In this document: piece after piece, positions 11,101 to 18,351 of the stretch
Layout of the letters: each line of letters opens with the position of its first letter
How positions within the stretch are numbered: position 1 is the stretch's first letter
From: an uncultured Rubritalea sp.
GTDB taxonomy: Bacteria > Verrucomicrobiota > Verrucomicrobiia > Verrucomicrobiales > Akkermansiaceae
NCBI GenBank assembly: GCA_937923145.1
Contig: CALAJT010000036.1
Span: 28,378 to 92,377 of the forward strand
DNA length: 64,000 nt
Direction: 5' to 3'
The notes under the pieces: model-generated
What the model saw: only the letters and a program-made list of their open reading frames with translations
Databases searched by the model: none
Told to the model about the DNA's origin: nothing
Made by a program: the position numbers and the translations under genes

Positions 11101-11207
11101 AAGCACGCAGTAAAGCGGAGCACTCTCTGATGAAGGAGCTGGTTCCTCTGTTGAATCAGCGAGCGGGCGGACAGGAAATCTCGGGACTGGCTGGATACGG
11201 AGAGTAG
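8106..11207 (+). CDS. hsdR: type I restriction enzyme, R (motor/nuclease) subunit
   Basis: A 1033-residue HsdR. The N-terminal nuclease domain has the PD-(D/E)xK signature as YDVIILINGIPCVQIELK around residues 138-155. The SF2 translocase follows with Walker A HTTGSGKT (about 288-296), the DECH box (about 409) and GFTGTP. The C-terminal helical part should bind the methylase core. HsdR cleaves DNA at a distance after ATP-driven translocation when HsdS sees an unmethylated site. It is the first gene of a same-strand locus; hsdS follows after 32 AT-rich bases, but hsdM is about 3.8 kb away because three other genes lie between. The sequence is intact with no frameshift. Confidence 0.97.
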   Translation: MPPSDYTYDKQLDSTISVVKEQDIEYGFIGTLQDLKYTYRKDIRDRQALEANFREKFNQLNAVTLSDSEFGRLLAQITTPDVYQASETLRTRNGFERDDGTPLNFTLVNIKDWCKNDFEVVNQLRINTRSSFHRYDVIILINGIPCVQIELKTLDVDPRRAMQQVVDYKKDPGNGYTNTLMCFMQLFIASNRTDTRYFANNNNEHFAFDAKEVFLPVYRWADRDNAPIPHLNRFAETFLPKCTLGHMVSRYMVLVASEKKMLMMRPYQIYAVQDIVKCIEQNSGNGFIWHTTGSGKTLTSFKASTLLKHNPDIDKCLFVVDRKDLDRQTREEFNKFQENCVEENTNTHTLVRRLLSDDYADKVIVTTIQKLGLALDETSKRNQGRKERNKQTYKEILTPISDKRIAIIFDECHRSQFGESHQAIKNFFPQSQLFGFTGTPIFQDNSTAKQIDGEVATLKTTEDTFQQELHKYTITHAIEDKNVLKFHVDYFKPETTGNTPPPKSGEPLAKQAVIEAILSQHDQCTANRKFNAILATASINDAIAFYELFQKIQQEKQAADPDFKPLNIACVFSPPVPPNPKDKNGKDIKQLQEDLIQESQDNQEQPNEKKKALEAILKDYNANFGTNHRLSEFDAYYQDVQDRIKAQKFPLADLRAAQPKANAHKIDITIVVDMLLTGFDSKYLNTLYVDKNLKYHGLIQAFSRTNRILNDSKPHGHILDFRQQEDNVDDAIKLFSGEKQKEEAAKIWLVEAAPVVIEKLGTAVQQLEDFMSSQGLTCAPEEVPKLKGDAARAQFIKTFKEVQRLKTQLDQYTSLAPEQKAAIEEALPLNTHRAFKGAYIDTAHKLKKQRDSEDPATLSPEIDDLDFEMVLFASATIDYDYIMELVAKADGQAPGKEKMTREQLVSLIASDAQFADQRDLLEQYINQLDLGQGRSKDDIVNGFQTFKTKAGNQRLKTIAQTHQLAPDSLNDFVEEILNRHVFDGQLLTDLMAPLELGWKARSKAEHSLMKELVPLLNQRAGGQEISGLAGYGE

Positions 11208-11239
11208 TGAATTAGGAATTTTAAATTAAGAATTAGAAA
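11208..11239 (+). repeat. AT-rich iterated spacer, related to 14989-15022 in inverted orientation
   Basis: The short gap between hsdR and hsdS is made of variants of the unit aattaggaatt. The gap before hsdM (14989-15022) carries the reverse-complement unit aattcctaatt several times. The two arrays therefore face each other and bound the hsdS-to-DUF1016 segment. Confidence 0.6.
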
Positions 11240-12448
11240 TTGAAAACAGCACAGACATTACAGCCGCAATTGAGGTTTCCTGAGTTTGAGGATGATGGGG
11301 ATTGGATACATGAAAAACTTGGTTCTCTGACAACCTGTCACAACAATGCTAGAAGGCCAATTACTGCAATTAATAGAGTTAAAGGTAGTGTTCCTTATTA
11401 TGGAGCTAGTGGAATAGTAGACTACGTAAATGACTTTATTTTTGACACCCCAAAACTATTAATCGGTGAAGATGGAGCAAAATGGGGTTCTTTCGAGTCC
11501 ACCGCATTTATTGTAAAGGGAAAATATTGGGTCAATAATCACGCACATGTTTTTAGTTCTTTAGAGCTCGAATTACGATTTATTGAGAACTATTTGGTGA
11601 TGCTTGATATTGCGCCTTTCGTCACTGGCGCCGCTCCACCTAAATTAACTTTGGATAACGTCAGGCGTATTCCAATACCATGTCCTCCTTCTGAGCCTGA
11701 ACAACAAAAAATCGCCGATTGCCTAGGTTCCTTGGATGAACTGCTCACCGCTCACCGCAGCAAGCTCACCGCCCTCCAAGACCACAAAAAAGGCCTCCTC
11801 CAACAACTCTTCCCCCCCGAAGACCAAACCACCCCCAACCTCCGCTTCCCCGAGTTTAAGGATGATGGGGGTTGGATAGCTACAGCGCTTAAGGATGTTT
11901 TTTCTATTTTTCAAGGATACGCATTTTCAAGTAACGACAGCTGTAACTCAGGTGCTAGGTGGCTTAAAATCGCTGATGTTGGAATTCAAAAGATGAGCCC
12001 TTCAAGCCCATCCTTCCTCCCTGAAGGTCATACAAAGGAACACAGTAGGTTTATAGTTTCAGCTGAAGATCTCGTCGTCGCCTTGACCCGCCCCTTTTTA
12101 GATCACGAGCTTAAAATCGCAAAAGTTGATTCAATATATGATGGAGCTCTACTAAATCAAAGAGTCGGCAAAATACTCCCAAAAGAAAAATCTGATTTCG
12201 TATACTATCTTCTACAAACATCACGTCTCACCTCTGCCATCGAAAAACAAATCTCAGGAAATGACCCTCCAAATTTATCCTCTTATCAGATTGAAGACAT
12301 CGAAACTCTTATTCCTAAGCCCAACGAACAACAAAAAATCGCCGACTGCCTCAGCGATCTAGACGCCCTCATCACCGCCGAAACCAAAAGCATCGAAGTC
12401 CTCCAAACCCACAAAAAAGGACTCATGCAACAACTCTTTCCACAGTAA
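11240..12448 (+). CDS. hsdS: type I restriction enzyme, S (specificity) subunit
   Basis: A 402-residue HsdS with two target-recognition domains and two copies of the conserved helical spacer: PEQQKIADCLGSLDELL near the middle and NEQQKIADCLSDLDALI at the end, each followed by HKKGL-x-QQLFP. It recognises the bipartite DNA target for HsdM and HsdR. The start is a TTG with no good Shine-Dalgarno, chosen because it gives the usual N-terminus ending in LRFPEF. The conserved spacers are C-rich like the flanking genes, while both recognition domains are visibly AT-richer, as expected if they were exchanged. Direct repeats at the domain edges are listed separately. Confidence 0.95.
   Translation: MKTAQTLQPQLRFPEFEDDGDWIHEKLGSLTTCHNNARRPITAINRVKGSVPYYGASGIVDYVNDFIFDTPKLLIGEDGAKWGSFESTAFIVKGKYWVNNHAHVFSSLELELRFIENYLVMLDIAPFVTGAAPPKLTLDNVRRIPIPCPPSEPEQQKIADCLGSLDELLTAHRSKLTALQDHKKGLLQQLFPPEDQTTPNLRFPEFKDDGGWIATALKDVFSIFQGYAFSSNDSCNSGARWLKIADVGIQKMSPSSPSFLPEGHTKEHSRFIVSAEDLVVALTRPFLDHELKIAKVDSIYDGALLNQRVGKILPKEKSDFVYYLLQTSRLTSAIEKQISGNDPPNLSSYQIEDIETLIPKPNEQQKIADCLSDLDALITAETKSIEVLQTHKKGLMQQLFPQ
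11281..11878 (+). repeat. intragenic direct repeats at the starts of the two HsdS recognition domains
   Basis: Bases 11281-11308 and 11851-11878 match at 25 of 28 positions and encode the E-F-x-D-D-G-x-W-I segment that opens each recognition domain. A second pair (11699-11718 and 12326-12345) is identical over 20 bases and encodes the start of the conserved helix. Such repeats could allow recognition domains to recombine. Confidence 0.7.
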
Positions 12449-12451
12449 TTT

Positions 12452-13540
12452 ATGCCCGAACTAAATGACATAGCCCAAACTTTGCTTTCGGGTGAACAAA
12501 ACATTCAACTTATTTATGCATTTAATAGCACAGGCAAAACCCAGCTTTCGCTAGCATACAAGGATTTGACAAAAGACGAGGAAGGAAATCATGTAGGCGT
12601 TTATTACAATGCTCTTAGTGAAGACCTTTTCACCTGGGATAATGGAGATGATAATGACGAAGGAAAAATCAAGCTTCTAGTAAAAGAAAGTAGCCTAAAC
12701 AGCTTTCACGGCTTCCTAAACGAGGAGAACCTTGAACAACACCTTGAAAGGTTTAAATTTAACTTTGATTACCGATTTAATCAACATGAAGACTCTGAAA
12801 AAGGCATTCAATCCATTGAGTTTTCTGAACGCTCTGACAATCCTGATACCGAACGAAAAACGATCAAAGTATCTCGAGGTGAGGAACGAATCTTTTTATG
12901 GTGCTTTTACCTTAGCCTATTCGAAGTTGAGGAATTGGCGGACAATCAATCTGAGCATATTTTTATAGACGATCCAGTATCTAGTTTAGACGACCATAAT
13001 ATCTTCATCACAGCATCTACTATTTTTGACCTTATTGAAAAACACTACGAAGATCGAAAAATCATTTTAACGACTCATCACATGGGGCTCTTTTCCATCC
13101 TAAGTGATTGGCTCAGAAAAGGAGAATTAAGTTCTAAACTGAAAGGTAAATACAAGATGCATATACTTTCAAAAAAATCAGGAGAAGTCAAATTAGAGAC
13201 CTGCCGGAAAGATGTTTTCCTCTATCACCTTAGGTTGCTTCAAGTTTTAGAAACGGCACGCAGACAAAACGACCTAAGAGCCTTCCATCTAGCACTACTA
13301 CGACAAGTTCTGGAAAATATATCGTCTTTCTTGGGTGTAGGTCGTGTAAGTTACGTCTTAGAACAAATAGGAATAGATGATGCCAATAGAGTTACCAATA
13401 TTGTAAATAGCCTCTCTCACAAAAATATCTACTACTATGAAAGTGACGATCTCGTCTCAGACAATGAAGAAATGCTAATAGAAATTTTGGACAAACTTAT
13501 GATTAAATATGAATTTGTCCTCCATCTGCCGAGAACCTAA
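12452..13540 (+). CDS. ABC-type ATPase with PrrC-like anticodon-nuclease signature
   Basis: A 362-residue protein three bases after hsdS. Seen directly: a Walker A-like AFNSTGKT (residues 23-30), an ABC-signature-like SRGEER (141-146), Walker B plus D-loop FIDDPVSSLDDHN (171-183) and an H-loop LTTHH (206-210). This ATPase layout is that of the PrrC/RloC group, but without RloC's long coiled coil. The C-terminal region has R284-x3-E288 and H323 inside NSLSHKN, matching the order and approximate spacing of the Arg-x3-Glu...His triad of the PrrC tRNA(Lys) anticodon nuclease. PrrC is likewise encoded within a type I restriction locus. Inference: a tRNA-cutting backup that is silenced by the Hsd complex. 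Its codons are AT-richer than hsdR or hsdM, suggesting separate acquisition. A generic AAA/HEPN defence ATPase is the alternative. Confidence 0.72.
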   Translation: MPELNDIAQTLLSGEQNIQLIYAFNSTGKTQLSLAYKDLTKDEEGNHVGVYYNALSEDLFTWDNGDDNDEGKIKLLVKESSLNSFHGFLNEENLEQHLERFKFNFDYRFNQHEDSEKGIQSIEFSERSDNPDTERKTIKVSRGEERIFLWCFYLSLFEVEELADNQSEHIFIDDPVSSLDDHNIFITASTIFDLIEKHYEDRKIILTTHHMGLFSILSDWLRKGELSSKLKGKYKMHILSKKSGEVKLETCRKDVFLYHLRLLQVLETARRQNDLRAFHLALLRQVLENISSFLGVGRVSYVLEQIGIDDANRVTNIVNSLSHKNIYYYESDDLVSDNEEMLIEILDKLMIKYEFVLHLPRT

Positions 13541-13546
13541 TAATCC

Positions 13547-13984
13547 ATGAACTTCACCCAGCTCATCACCGATCTCCGCGACCTTGACGGCTCACTAAAG
13601 AGCCACGTCAAGCAATCGGCGAACATTGGGCTGACGTTACGGAATTGGTTCGTGGGTGCTTACATTGTGGAATTTGAACAGAATGGAGATGAGCGGGCAG
13701 AATATGGCACTAACCTTATTAAAGAAGTAGCCAAAAACCTCCAAGTAAGCGGATTACACCCCACCAATCTGGAGCTTTGCCGTCGTTTATTTCTAGAATA
13801 CCCCTCAATTCCACAGACACTGTCTGTGGAATTAGACCATACCGCAAAGATTCGACAGACGCTGTCTGTCGAATTGAATTCATTCCTCTCTCAGATTCCA
13901 CGAGTCATTCAGAACTCTCTGAAGAATAGATGTGAAATTCAACCTGTCACACACATACAATCCCGAAGTCCCCAAACGCTATGA
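13547..13984 (+). pseudogene. DUF1016 (YhcG-type) N-terminal fragment
   Basis: A 145-residue open frame with a recognisable DUF1016 N-terminal domain (LTLRNWFVGAYIVEFEQNG, ERAEYG, LELCRRLFLEYP). After two copies of the peptide QTLSVEL the sequence loses family resemblance, and the PD-(D/E)xK nuclease half is absent. It ends by a 4-base ATGA overlap with a complete DUF1016 gene. I read it as a truncated relative of that gene; it could still make a helical DNA-binding protein. The QTLSVEL repeats are encoded by two palindromic DNA elements at 13807-13874. Confidence 0.65.
13807..13874. repeat. two tandem palindromes inside the DUF1016 fragment
   Basis: The first palindrome has perfect 13-base arms (13807-13819 and 13821-13833) with a one-base centre. 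The second has perfect 11-base arms (13850-13860 and 13864-13874) with a 3-base loop. Both contain cagac/gtctg cores and both encode the peptide QTLSVEL. A third palindrome of different sequence lies in the next gene. Confidence 0.9.
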
Positions 13985-14988
13985 GCGAAAATGTAACTAA
14001 CAACCATTTCTTCACCGAGGTTCGCCAGATTCTCGATCAAGCCCGAAGCAAGACGGTTAAAGCCGTAAACTCGGCGATGGTGGAAGCCTATTGGCTGATA
14101 GGGAAGCGGATCGTAGAGGAGGAGCAAGGTGGCGAGGATAAAGCGGAGTATGGCAAAGAAACAGTAAAGCACCTATCTCAATACCTCTCAAAGGAGCTTG
14201 GCAGAGGATTCTCAGTAGCAAACCTCTGGAACATGCGTCAATTTTATTTAACTTATGGGAAAGAGGACTTTCTCTACGCACTGCGTAGAGAATTAAGCTG
14301 GACACATCACCGCACTATTATGCGAGTAGAAGACTCCCAAGCTCGCCAATACTACCTCTCCGCTTGTGCTAAAGAAAACTGGAGTTCAAGAGTATTAGAA
14401 CGCCAAATCAGAACCAACACCTACGCGCGTATTCTAACGAATAAAAAGCACAAGACTAACCTGTCAGAAGAAAGCCAATCAACTACGGGAGCTTCAAAAC
14501 TGGATCTCCTAAAAGACCCCTATGTGTTAGAATTTCTAAACCTCCCAGAGGATCCCAGTGTTCGAGAAAAAGATCTTGAAAGTGCACTGATCAATGATCT
14601 GCAAAAATTTCTCCTTGAACTGGGAGGAGGCTTTTCCTTCGTCGCTCGTCAAATGCGAATCAGCACTGAAACCAGCCATTTTTACTTAGATCTAGTTTTC
14701 TATAACTATCTACTCAAGTGCTTTGTCGTTATCGACTTAAAAACGACTAAACTCGCTCACCAAGATATTGGGCAGATGGACATGTATGTCCGTATGTTTG
14801 ATGATCTCAAGCGCGGTAAAGATGACAATCCCACTATTGGTCTCATCCTCTGTGCGGACAAAGATGAAGCAATGGTTAAATATTCCGTGCTTAGCGAAAG
14901 TGAGCAACTCTTCGCCTCCAAATACCGAACCATTCTTCCAACGGAAGAAGAACTCATAGCGGAACTCGAACGCAAACTCATCGAGTAA
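13981..14988 (+). CDS. DUF1016 / YhcG-type PD-(D/E)xK nuclease-domain protein
   Basis: A complete 335-residue member of the YhcG family. The N-terminal DUF1016 helical domain runs to about residue 150 (VEAYWLIGKRIVEEEQGG, LSWTHHRTIMRV). The C-terminal nuclease fold holds FYLDLVFYNYLLKCFVVIDLKT, where the Asp of YLDLV and the D-L-K motif form the PD-(D/E)xK-type centre. The family is common in type I restriction loci and prophage regions and is probably a DNase, though its role is not settled. The start overlaps the stop of the upstream fragment (ATGA), implying translational coupling. A perfect palindrome at 14270-14292 lies at the junction of the two domains. hsdM follows after 34 bases. Confidence 0.88.
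   Translation: MSENVTNNHFFTEVRQILDQARSKTVKAVNSAMVEAYWLIGKRIVEEEQGGEDKAEYGKETVKHLSQYLSKELGRGFSVANLWNMRQFYLTYGKEDFLYALRRELSWTHHRTIMRVEDSQARQYYLSACAKENWSSRVLERQIRTNTYARILTNKKHKTNLSEESQSTTGASKLDLLKDPYVLEFLNLPEDPSVREKDLESALINDLQKFLLELGGGFSFVARQMRISTETSHFYLDLVFYNYLLKCFVVIDLKTTKLAHQDIGQMDMYVRMFDDLKRGKDDNPTIGLILCADKDEAMVKYSVLSESEQLFASKYRTILPTEEELIAELERKLIE
14270..14292. repeat. perfect 23-base palindrome inside the DUF1016 gene
   Basis: Arms 14270-14280 and 14282-14292 are exact complements around a single base. It encodes part of FLYALRRELSWTHH, the position homologous to the palindromes in the upstream fragment. Confidence 0.9.
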
Positions 14989-15022
14989 TTCCTAATTTTT
15001 AATTCCTAATTCCTAATTTCCC
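14989..15022 (+). repeat. AT-rich iterated spacer before hsdM
   Basis: Tandem variants of aattcctaatt fill the gap between the DUF1016 gene and hsdM. They are the reverse complement of the unit found at 11208-11239. No other feature is visible in the gap. Confidence 0.6.
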
Positions 15023-16657
15023 ATGTCTACAGAACAACAAAAAGAACTCGGTAAAATCCTCTGGAACATCGCAGACCAGCTCCGCGGTGCGATGAGTGCG
15101 GATGACTTCCGTGACTACATGCTCTCCTTTCTCTTCCTCCGCTATCTTTCAGATAACTACGTGGAAGCAGTGAAGAAAGAACTCGGCAGCGACTACCCAG
15201 AGCAAGGCGAAGGCCTCCGCTTCACCCCACTCAAGACTTGGTATGAGGAAAACGAAGCAGATATCCCAGACTTCGAGCAACAGATGCGACTCAAGGTGCA
15301 CTATGTGATCCAGCCAAACTTCCTCTGGAGCCACATCGCCGAAATGGCACGCACCCAAGATGAGGAACTCCTCACTACCCTGCAAGCGGGCTTCAAATAC
15401 ATCGAAACCGAATCATTCCAAAGCACCTTCAACGGTCTCTTTTCCGAAATAAACCTTGGCTCAGAAAAGCTGGGTAAAAACTACTCTGCGAGAAACAAAA
15501 AGCTGGTCAACATCATTAGTGAAATAGCAAAAGGGCTAGAACAATTCTCCACCGATCGTGATGCTCTAGGCGATGCCTACGAATACCTGATAGGGCAATT
15601 CGCAGCTGGCTCAGGCAAGAAAGCTGGCGAGTTCTACACTCCACAACAGATTTCTAACATACTCTCCGCTATCGTCACTCTCGATAGCCAAGAGCCTAAA
15701 GAGGGCAAGCGCAAGAAACTCGACAAGGTGCTCGACTTTGCCTGTGGCTCAGGCTCCCTGCTCTTAAACATCCGAACCCAAATCGAGCAAGCTGGTGGAA
15801 CGATTGGTAAAATCTACGGGCAGGAAAAGAACATCACCACCTACAACCTCGCCCGCATGAATATGCTCCTTCACGGAGTCAAGGATGCCGAGTTTGAGAT
15901 CTTCCACGGAGACACTCTAGATAATGAATGGGACACATTCCAAGAGGAAAACCCAGCGAAAAAAGCAGTCTTCGATGCCGTGGTTGCGAATCCTCCTTTC
16001 AGCCTACGCTGGTCACCAGGAGAAGAAACAGCCAAAGACATCCGTTTCAAAAACCACGGAGTTGCGCCTAAGTCAGCCGCTGACTTCGCCTTCCTCCTAC
16101 ACGGCTTCCACTATCTGAAAGACGATGGGGTCATGGCTATCATCCTCCCTCACGGCGTCCTCTTCCGTGGCGGCGTAGAAGCCAAGATCCGTAAAAAGCT
16201 CCTCGATGATGGACACATCGACACCGTCATTGGTCTCCCTGCTAACCTATTCTATTCTACTGGTATCCCCGTCTGTATCCTCATACTAAAGAAGTGTAAA
16301 AAACCTGATGATGTTCTCTTCATCAACGCTAGTGAGCACTATGCCAAAGATAAACGCCAAAACCGCCTTCAAATCGGTGAGGATGGGGAACCTGATGATA
16401 TCAAAAAAATCATCGAAACCTACATAGAACGCCCCAAAGAAATCGAACGCTACGCTCGTCGAGTCGAGATGAAAGAGATCATCGAAAACGACTACAACCT
16501 CAACATCACCCGCTACGTCAGCACTGCCAAGCCCGAGCCGATTATCAACCTAAAGAAAACCCATTCAGATATCGTAGCAGCAGAAAAAGACATCCGTAAG
16601 ATGACAGACAAACACAACAAATTCCTCAAGGAGCTAGGACTGCCACCACTACCTTAG
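15023..16657 (+). CDS. hsdM: type I DNA methyltransferase, M subunit
   Basis: A 544-residue HsdM that methylates adenine within the site chosen by HsdS and forms the core of the restriction complex. The N-terminal HsdM domain (LGKILWNIADQLRG, FLFLRYLSDNYV) precedes the SAM-binding motif LDFACGSGSLLL (about residue 237) and the catalytic motif IV ANPPF (about 322), typical of N6-adenine methylases. The frame is intact. The gene is last in the locus, separated from hsdS by three defence-type genes, an unusual order. In a working system HsdM would be made in excess, so the internal AT-rich spacer may contain its own promoter; I cannot prove one. Confidence 0.97.
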   Translation: MSTEQQKELGKILWNIADQLRGAMSADDFRDYMLSFLFLRYLSDNYVEAVKKELGSDYPEQGEGLRFTPLKTWYEENEADIPDFEQQMRLKVHYVIQPNFLWSHIAEMARTQDEELLTTLQAGFKYIETESFQSTFNGLFSEINLGSEKLGKNYSARNKKLVNIISEIAKGLEQFSTDRDALGDAYEYLIGQFAAGSGKKAGEFYTPQQISNILSAIVTLDSQEPKEGKRKKLDKVLDFACGSGSLLLNIRTQIEQAGGTIGKIYGQEKNITTYNLARMNMLLHGVKDAEFEIFHGDTLDNEWDTFQEENPAKKAVFDAVVANPPFSLRWSPGEETAKDIRFKNHGVAPKSAADFAFLLHGFHYLKDDGVMAIILPHGVLFRGGVEAKIRKKLLDDGHIDTVIGLPANLFYSTGIPVCILILKKCKKPDDVLFINASEHYAKDKRQNRLQIGEDGEPDDIKKIIETYIERPKEIERYARRVEMKEIIENDYNLNITRYVSTAKPEPIINLKKTHSDIVAAEKDIRKMTDKHNKFLKELGLPPLP

Positions 16658-16678
16658 TATCATTGTATTAATAAAATT

Positions 16679-16867
16679 ATGGACTCATCAGAACAAGGTA
16701 TCGTCTATGTCCTCACTAATCCTGTAATGCCTGGATTAGTCAAAATTGGTAAAACAAGCCGAGACGAAGTACAAACTCGACTCAACGAGCTCTATTCCAC
16801 TGGTGTCCCTGTTCCCTTTGACTGTGCCTCCGCAGCAAGGGTAGAAGATGAATCCAAGGTAGAGTAA
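16679..16867 (+). pseudogene. truncated T5orf172 (GIY-YIG-like) domain
   Basis: The 62-residue frame matches the first half of the T5orf172 domain: YVLTNPVMPGLVKIGKT followed by LNELYSTGVPVPFDC and an A-x-x-VED region. Family members normally continue for 30-40 more residues with conserved His and Glu positions that are missing here. The stop falls exactly where a 31-bp repeat (16866-16896) begins, so the gene was probably cut when the downstream repeat-CPBP-repeat segment arrived. It trails the type I locus by 21 bases. Confidence 0.65.
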
Positions 16868-16896
16868 ACCCGTTAAGGGACAGACCTTTTATTATT
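16866..16896 (+). repeat. 31-bp direct repeat, left copy
   Basis: This copy and the one at 18228-18258 agree at 29 of 31 bases and share the run cagaccttttattatt. They flank the CPBP protease gene, and the left copy overlaps the stop of the truncated T5orf172 frame. The pair looks like the boundaries of an inserted segment or recombined dispersed repeats. Confidence 0.75.
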
Positions 16897-16926
16897 TCTT
16901 AAGGCTCTCAAATAGCCTCCCAGCAC

Positions 16927-18219
16927 ATGCGAAGTTATAAAAAAACGGGCACAAGAAAAGTTTCCAGTATTTTACTCGGGATCGTCACTATTTGCTGGGT
17001 ATATTCCTTAGTCTTTGGTTATACGACTCCTCCCTACGCCAGCGAGCATAGCTTCGCCTTGCTTCGTGAAGCAGATGTTGAGCTTAGAGTCTCTCGTGAA
17101 CTGGAAAATAAATCTGAGCTATCTAAAGTCCTCTTCAATTACAAGCCTACGGAAGAAGTTCTTGAAGAAATACTTGGCGAGTTTGAGAAAGGTATAGATG
17201 AAAATCTGTTGGATGATGAGGCCCTACTCGCTTACGAATACCTTAAGGCATGGCATACGCTAGATCCAACTCGCGTGGATACAAAAGTTCTGGAGCAGAA
17301 TATGGAGGTCGACATTCTCTGGTCATGGGAAACCGAGGTTCTGAGGTTGTCTAAAAAATCATTCGATGAGGTTACAGAGCTAGCCTTGGAGTATGATCGT
17401 GATAGCGATGCATCTGTCTATCGCCTGTGTCTCTTGACTCCCTATCTATCCTTTAGCGTGTTCCTCATTGGTTTCCCTTTTATTGGACATGCACTGCGCA
17501 CTTTTAATACGGCAGGAAAAGCGGAGGCTCGTCCCATCGTTGGGCAATGGAGCTGGCAAACGCTCTTAACGATTATCTTAGGAATTGGGTTAGTTGATAC
17601 AAACATTTTCACCCTCACTTATCTCCTGCCCGATTCAATATGGATGCTAGCTCCAAATTTTTTCGAAATACTTGTAGATGGCGCATGGCGTTTTCTAATC
17701 CCTATTGTTTTAATCTTCTACTTTATAACCCGTTGGCGTCATGTAGCCCCGTTACTAGGTTTAGACACAGCACCTCAGCTAAAGCCCATATTAGGAATGA
17801 TGAGCCTGGCATTGATCTATCAGGAAATCCTCTTTCGTATTTTTAATGCTTTAGGCAAAATCCCTTGGGCAACAATTTCAAGCACAGAGGATGGCGTAAG
17901 CGGGCTCATCTACGTTCTTCTTTCGGCAGTCATTTTTGCTCCCATCGCAGAAGAAATCATCTACCGAGCCTTTCTCTACCGTGGTCTTCGCAATCGATTT
18001 CCCTACAAATGGTCCATTGCTCTTTCCACGCTCTTCTTTGTGCTGATCCATTATTACGGATGGTATGGAAGCCTCTCCGTAGCTGCCTTTGGCATTTTAG
18101 CAGTTCCTCTCTACATAGCCACTCGCTCCCTTTGGACTCCCATCATTTATCACGCGCTAACCAATCTCCTCATTACAGCTTCCTCTTGGCCCCTATATCA
18201 CGGTTTTTACTCGTTCTAA
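16927..18219 (+). CDS. CPBP-family intramembrane protease (Abi-type)
   Basis: A 430-residue polytopic membrane protein. After an N-terminal transmembrane segment comes a soluble region of about 140 residues, then several membrane helices. The CPBP core is at the C-terminus: EEIIYRAFLYRGL gives the E-E-x3-R motif, HYYGWYG supplies the next His, and YHALTN the H-x3-N motif. These form a glutamate-based metal-dependent protease of the Rce1 type. Bacterial CPBP proteins are often linked to bacteriocin self-immunity, and some Abi proteins to phage exclusion. Its position next to a restriction locus and between direct repeats suggests an accessory, possibly protective role, which is inference. Confidence 0.88.
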   Translation: MRSYKKTGTRKVSSILLGIVTICWVYSLVFGYTTPPYASEHSFALLREADVELRVSRELENKSELSKVLFNYKPTEEVLEEILGEFEKGIDENLLDDEALLAYEYLKAWHTLDPTRVDTKVLEQNMEVDILWSWETEVLRLSKKSFDEVTELALEYDRDSDASVYRLCLLTPYLSFSVFLIGFPFIGHALRTFNTAGKAEARPIVGQWSWQTLLTIILGIGLVDTNIFTLTYLLPDSIWMLAPNFFEILVDGAWRFLIPIVLIFYFITRWRHVAPLLGLDTAPQLKPILGMMSLALIYQEILFRIFNALGKIPWATISSTEDGVSGLIYVLLSAVIFAPIAEEIIYRAFLYRGLRNRFPYKWSIALSTLFFVLIHYYGWYGSLSVAAFGILAVPLYIATRSLWTPIIYHALTNLLITASSWPLYHGFYSF

Positions 18220-18227
18220 TTTTCAAG

Positions 18228-18258
18228 AAACCCGCTAAGGAACAGACCTTTTATTATT
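18228..18258 (+). repeat. 31-bp direct repeat, right copy
   Basis: Right-hand copy of the repeat at 16866-16896, starting 8 bases after the CPBP stop, with two mismatches. The 93 bases that follow to the next start hold no other feature I can support. Confidence 0.75.
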
Positions 18259-18351
18259 ATTTTGGTTGGAATATTAGCAGAAAATATCCAAGCTATATGA
18301 CTTGCTGAATTTTATCCGATAGCTAGCCTGGTGATCCTTAATCTAATCATT

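Noticed and set aside
13547..14988. CRISPR-like reading of the palindromes in the DUF1016 genes
   Set aside because: There are only three, of different sequence, inside coding frames, without regular spacers or cas genes.
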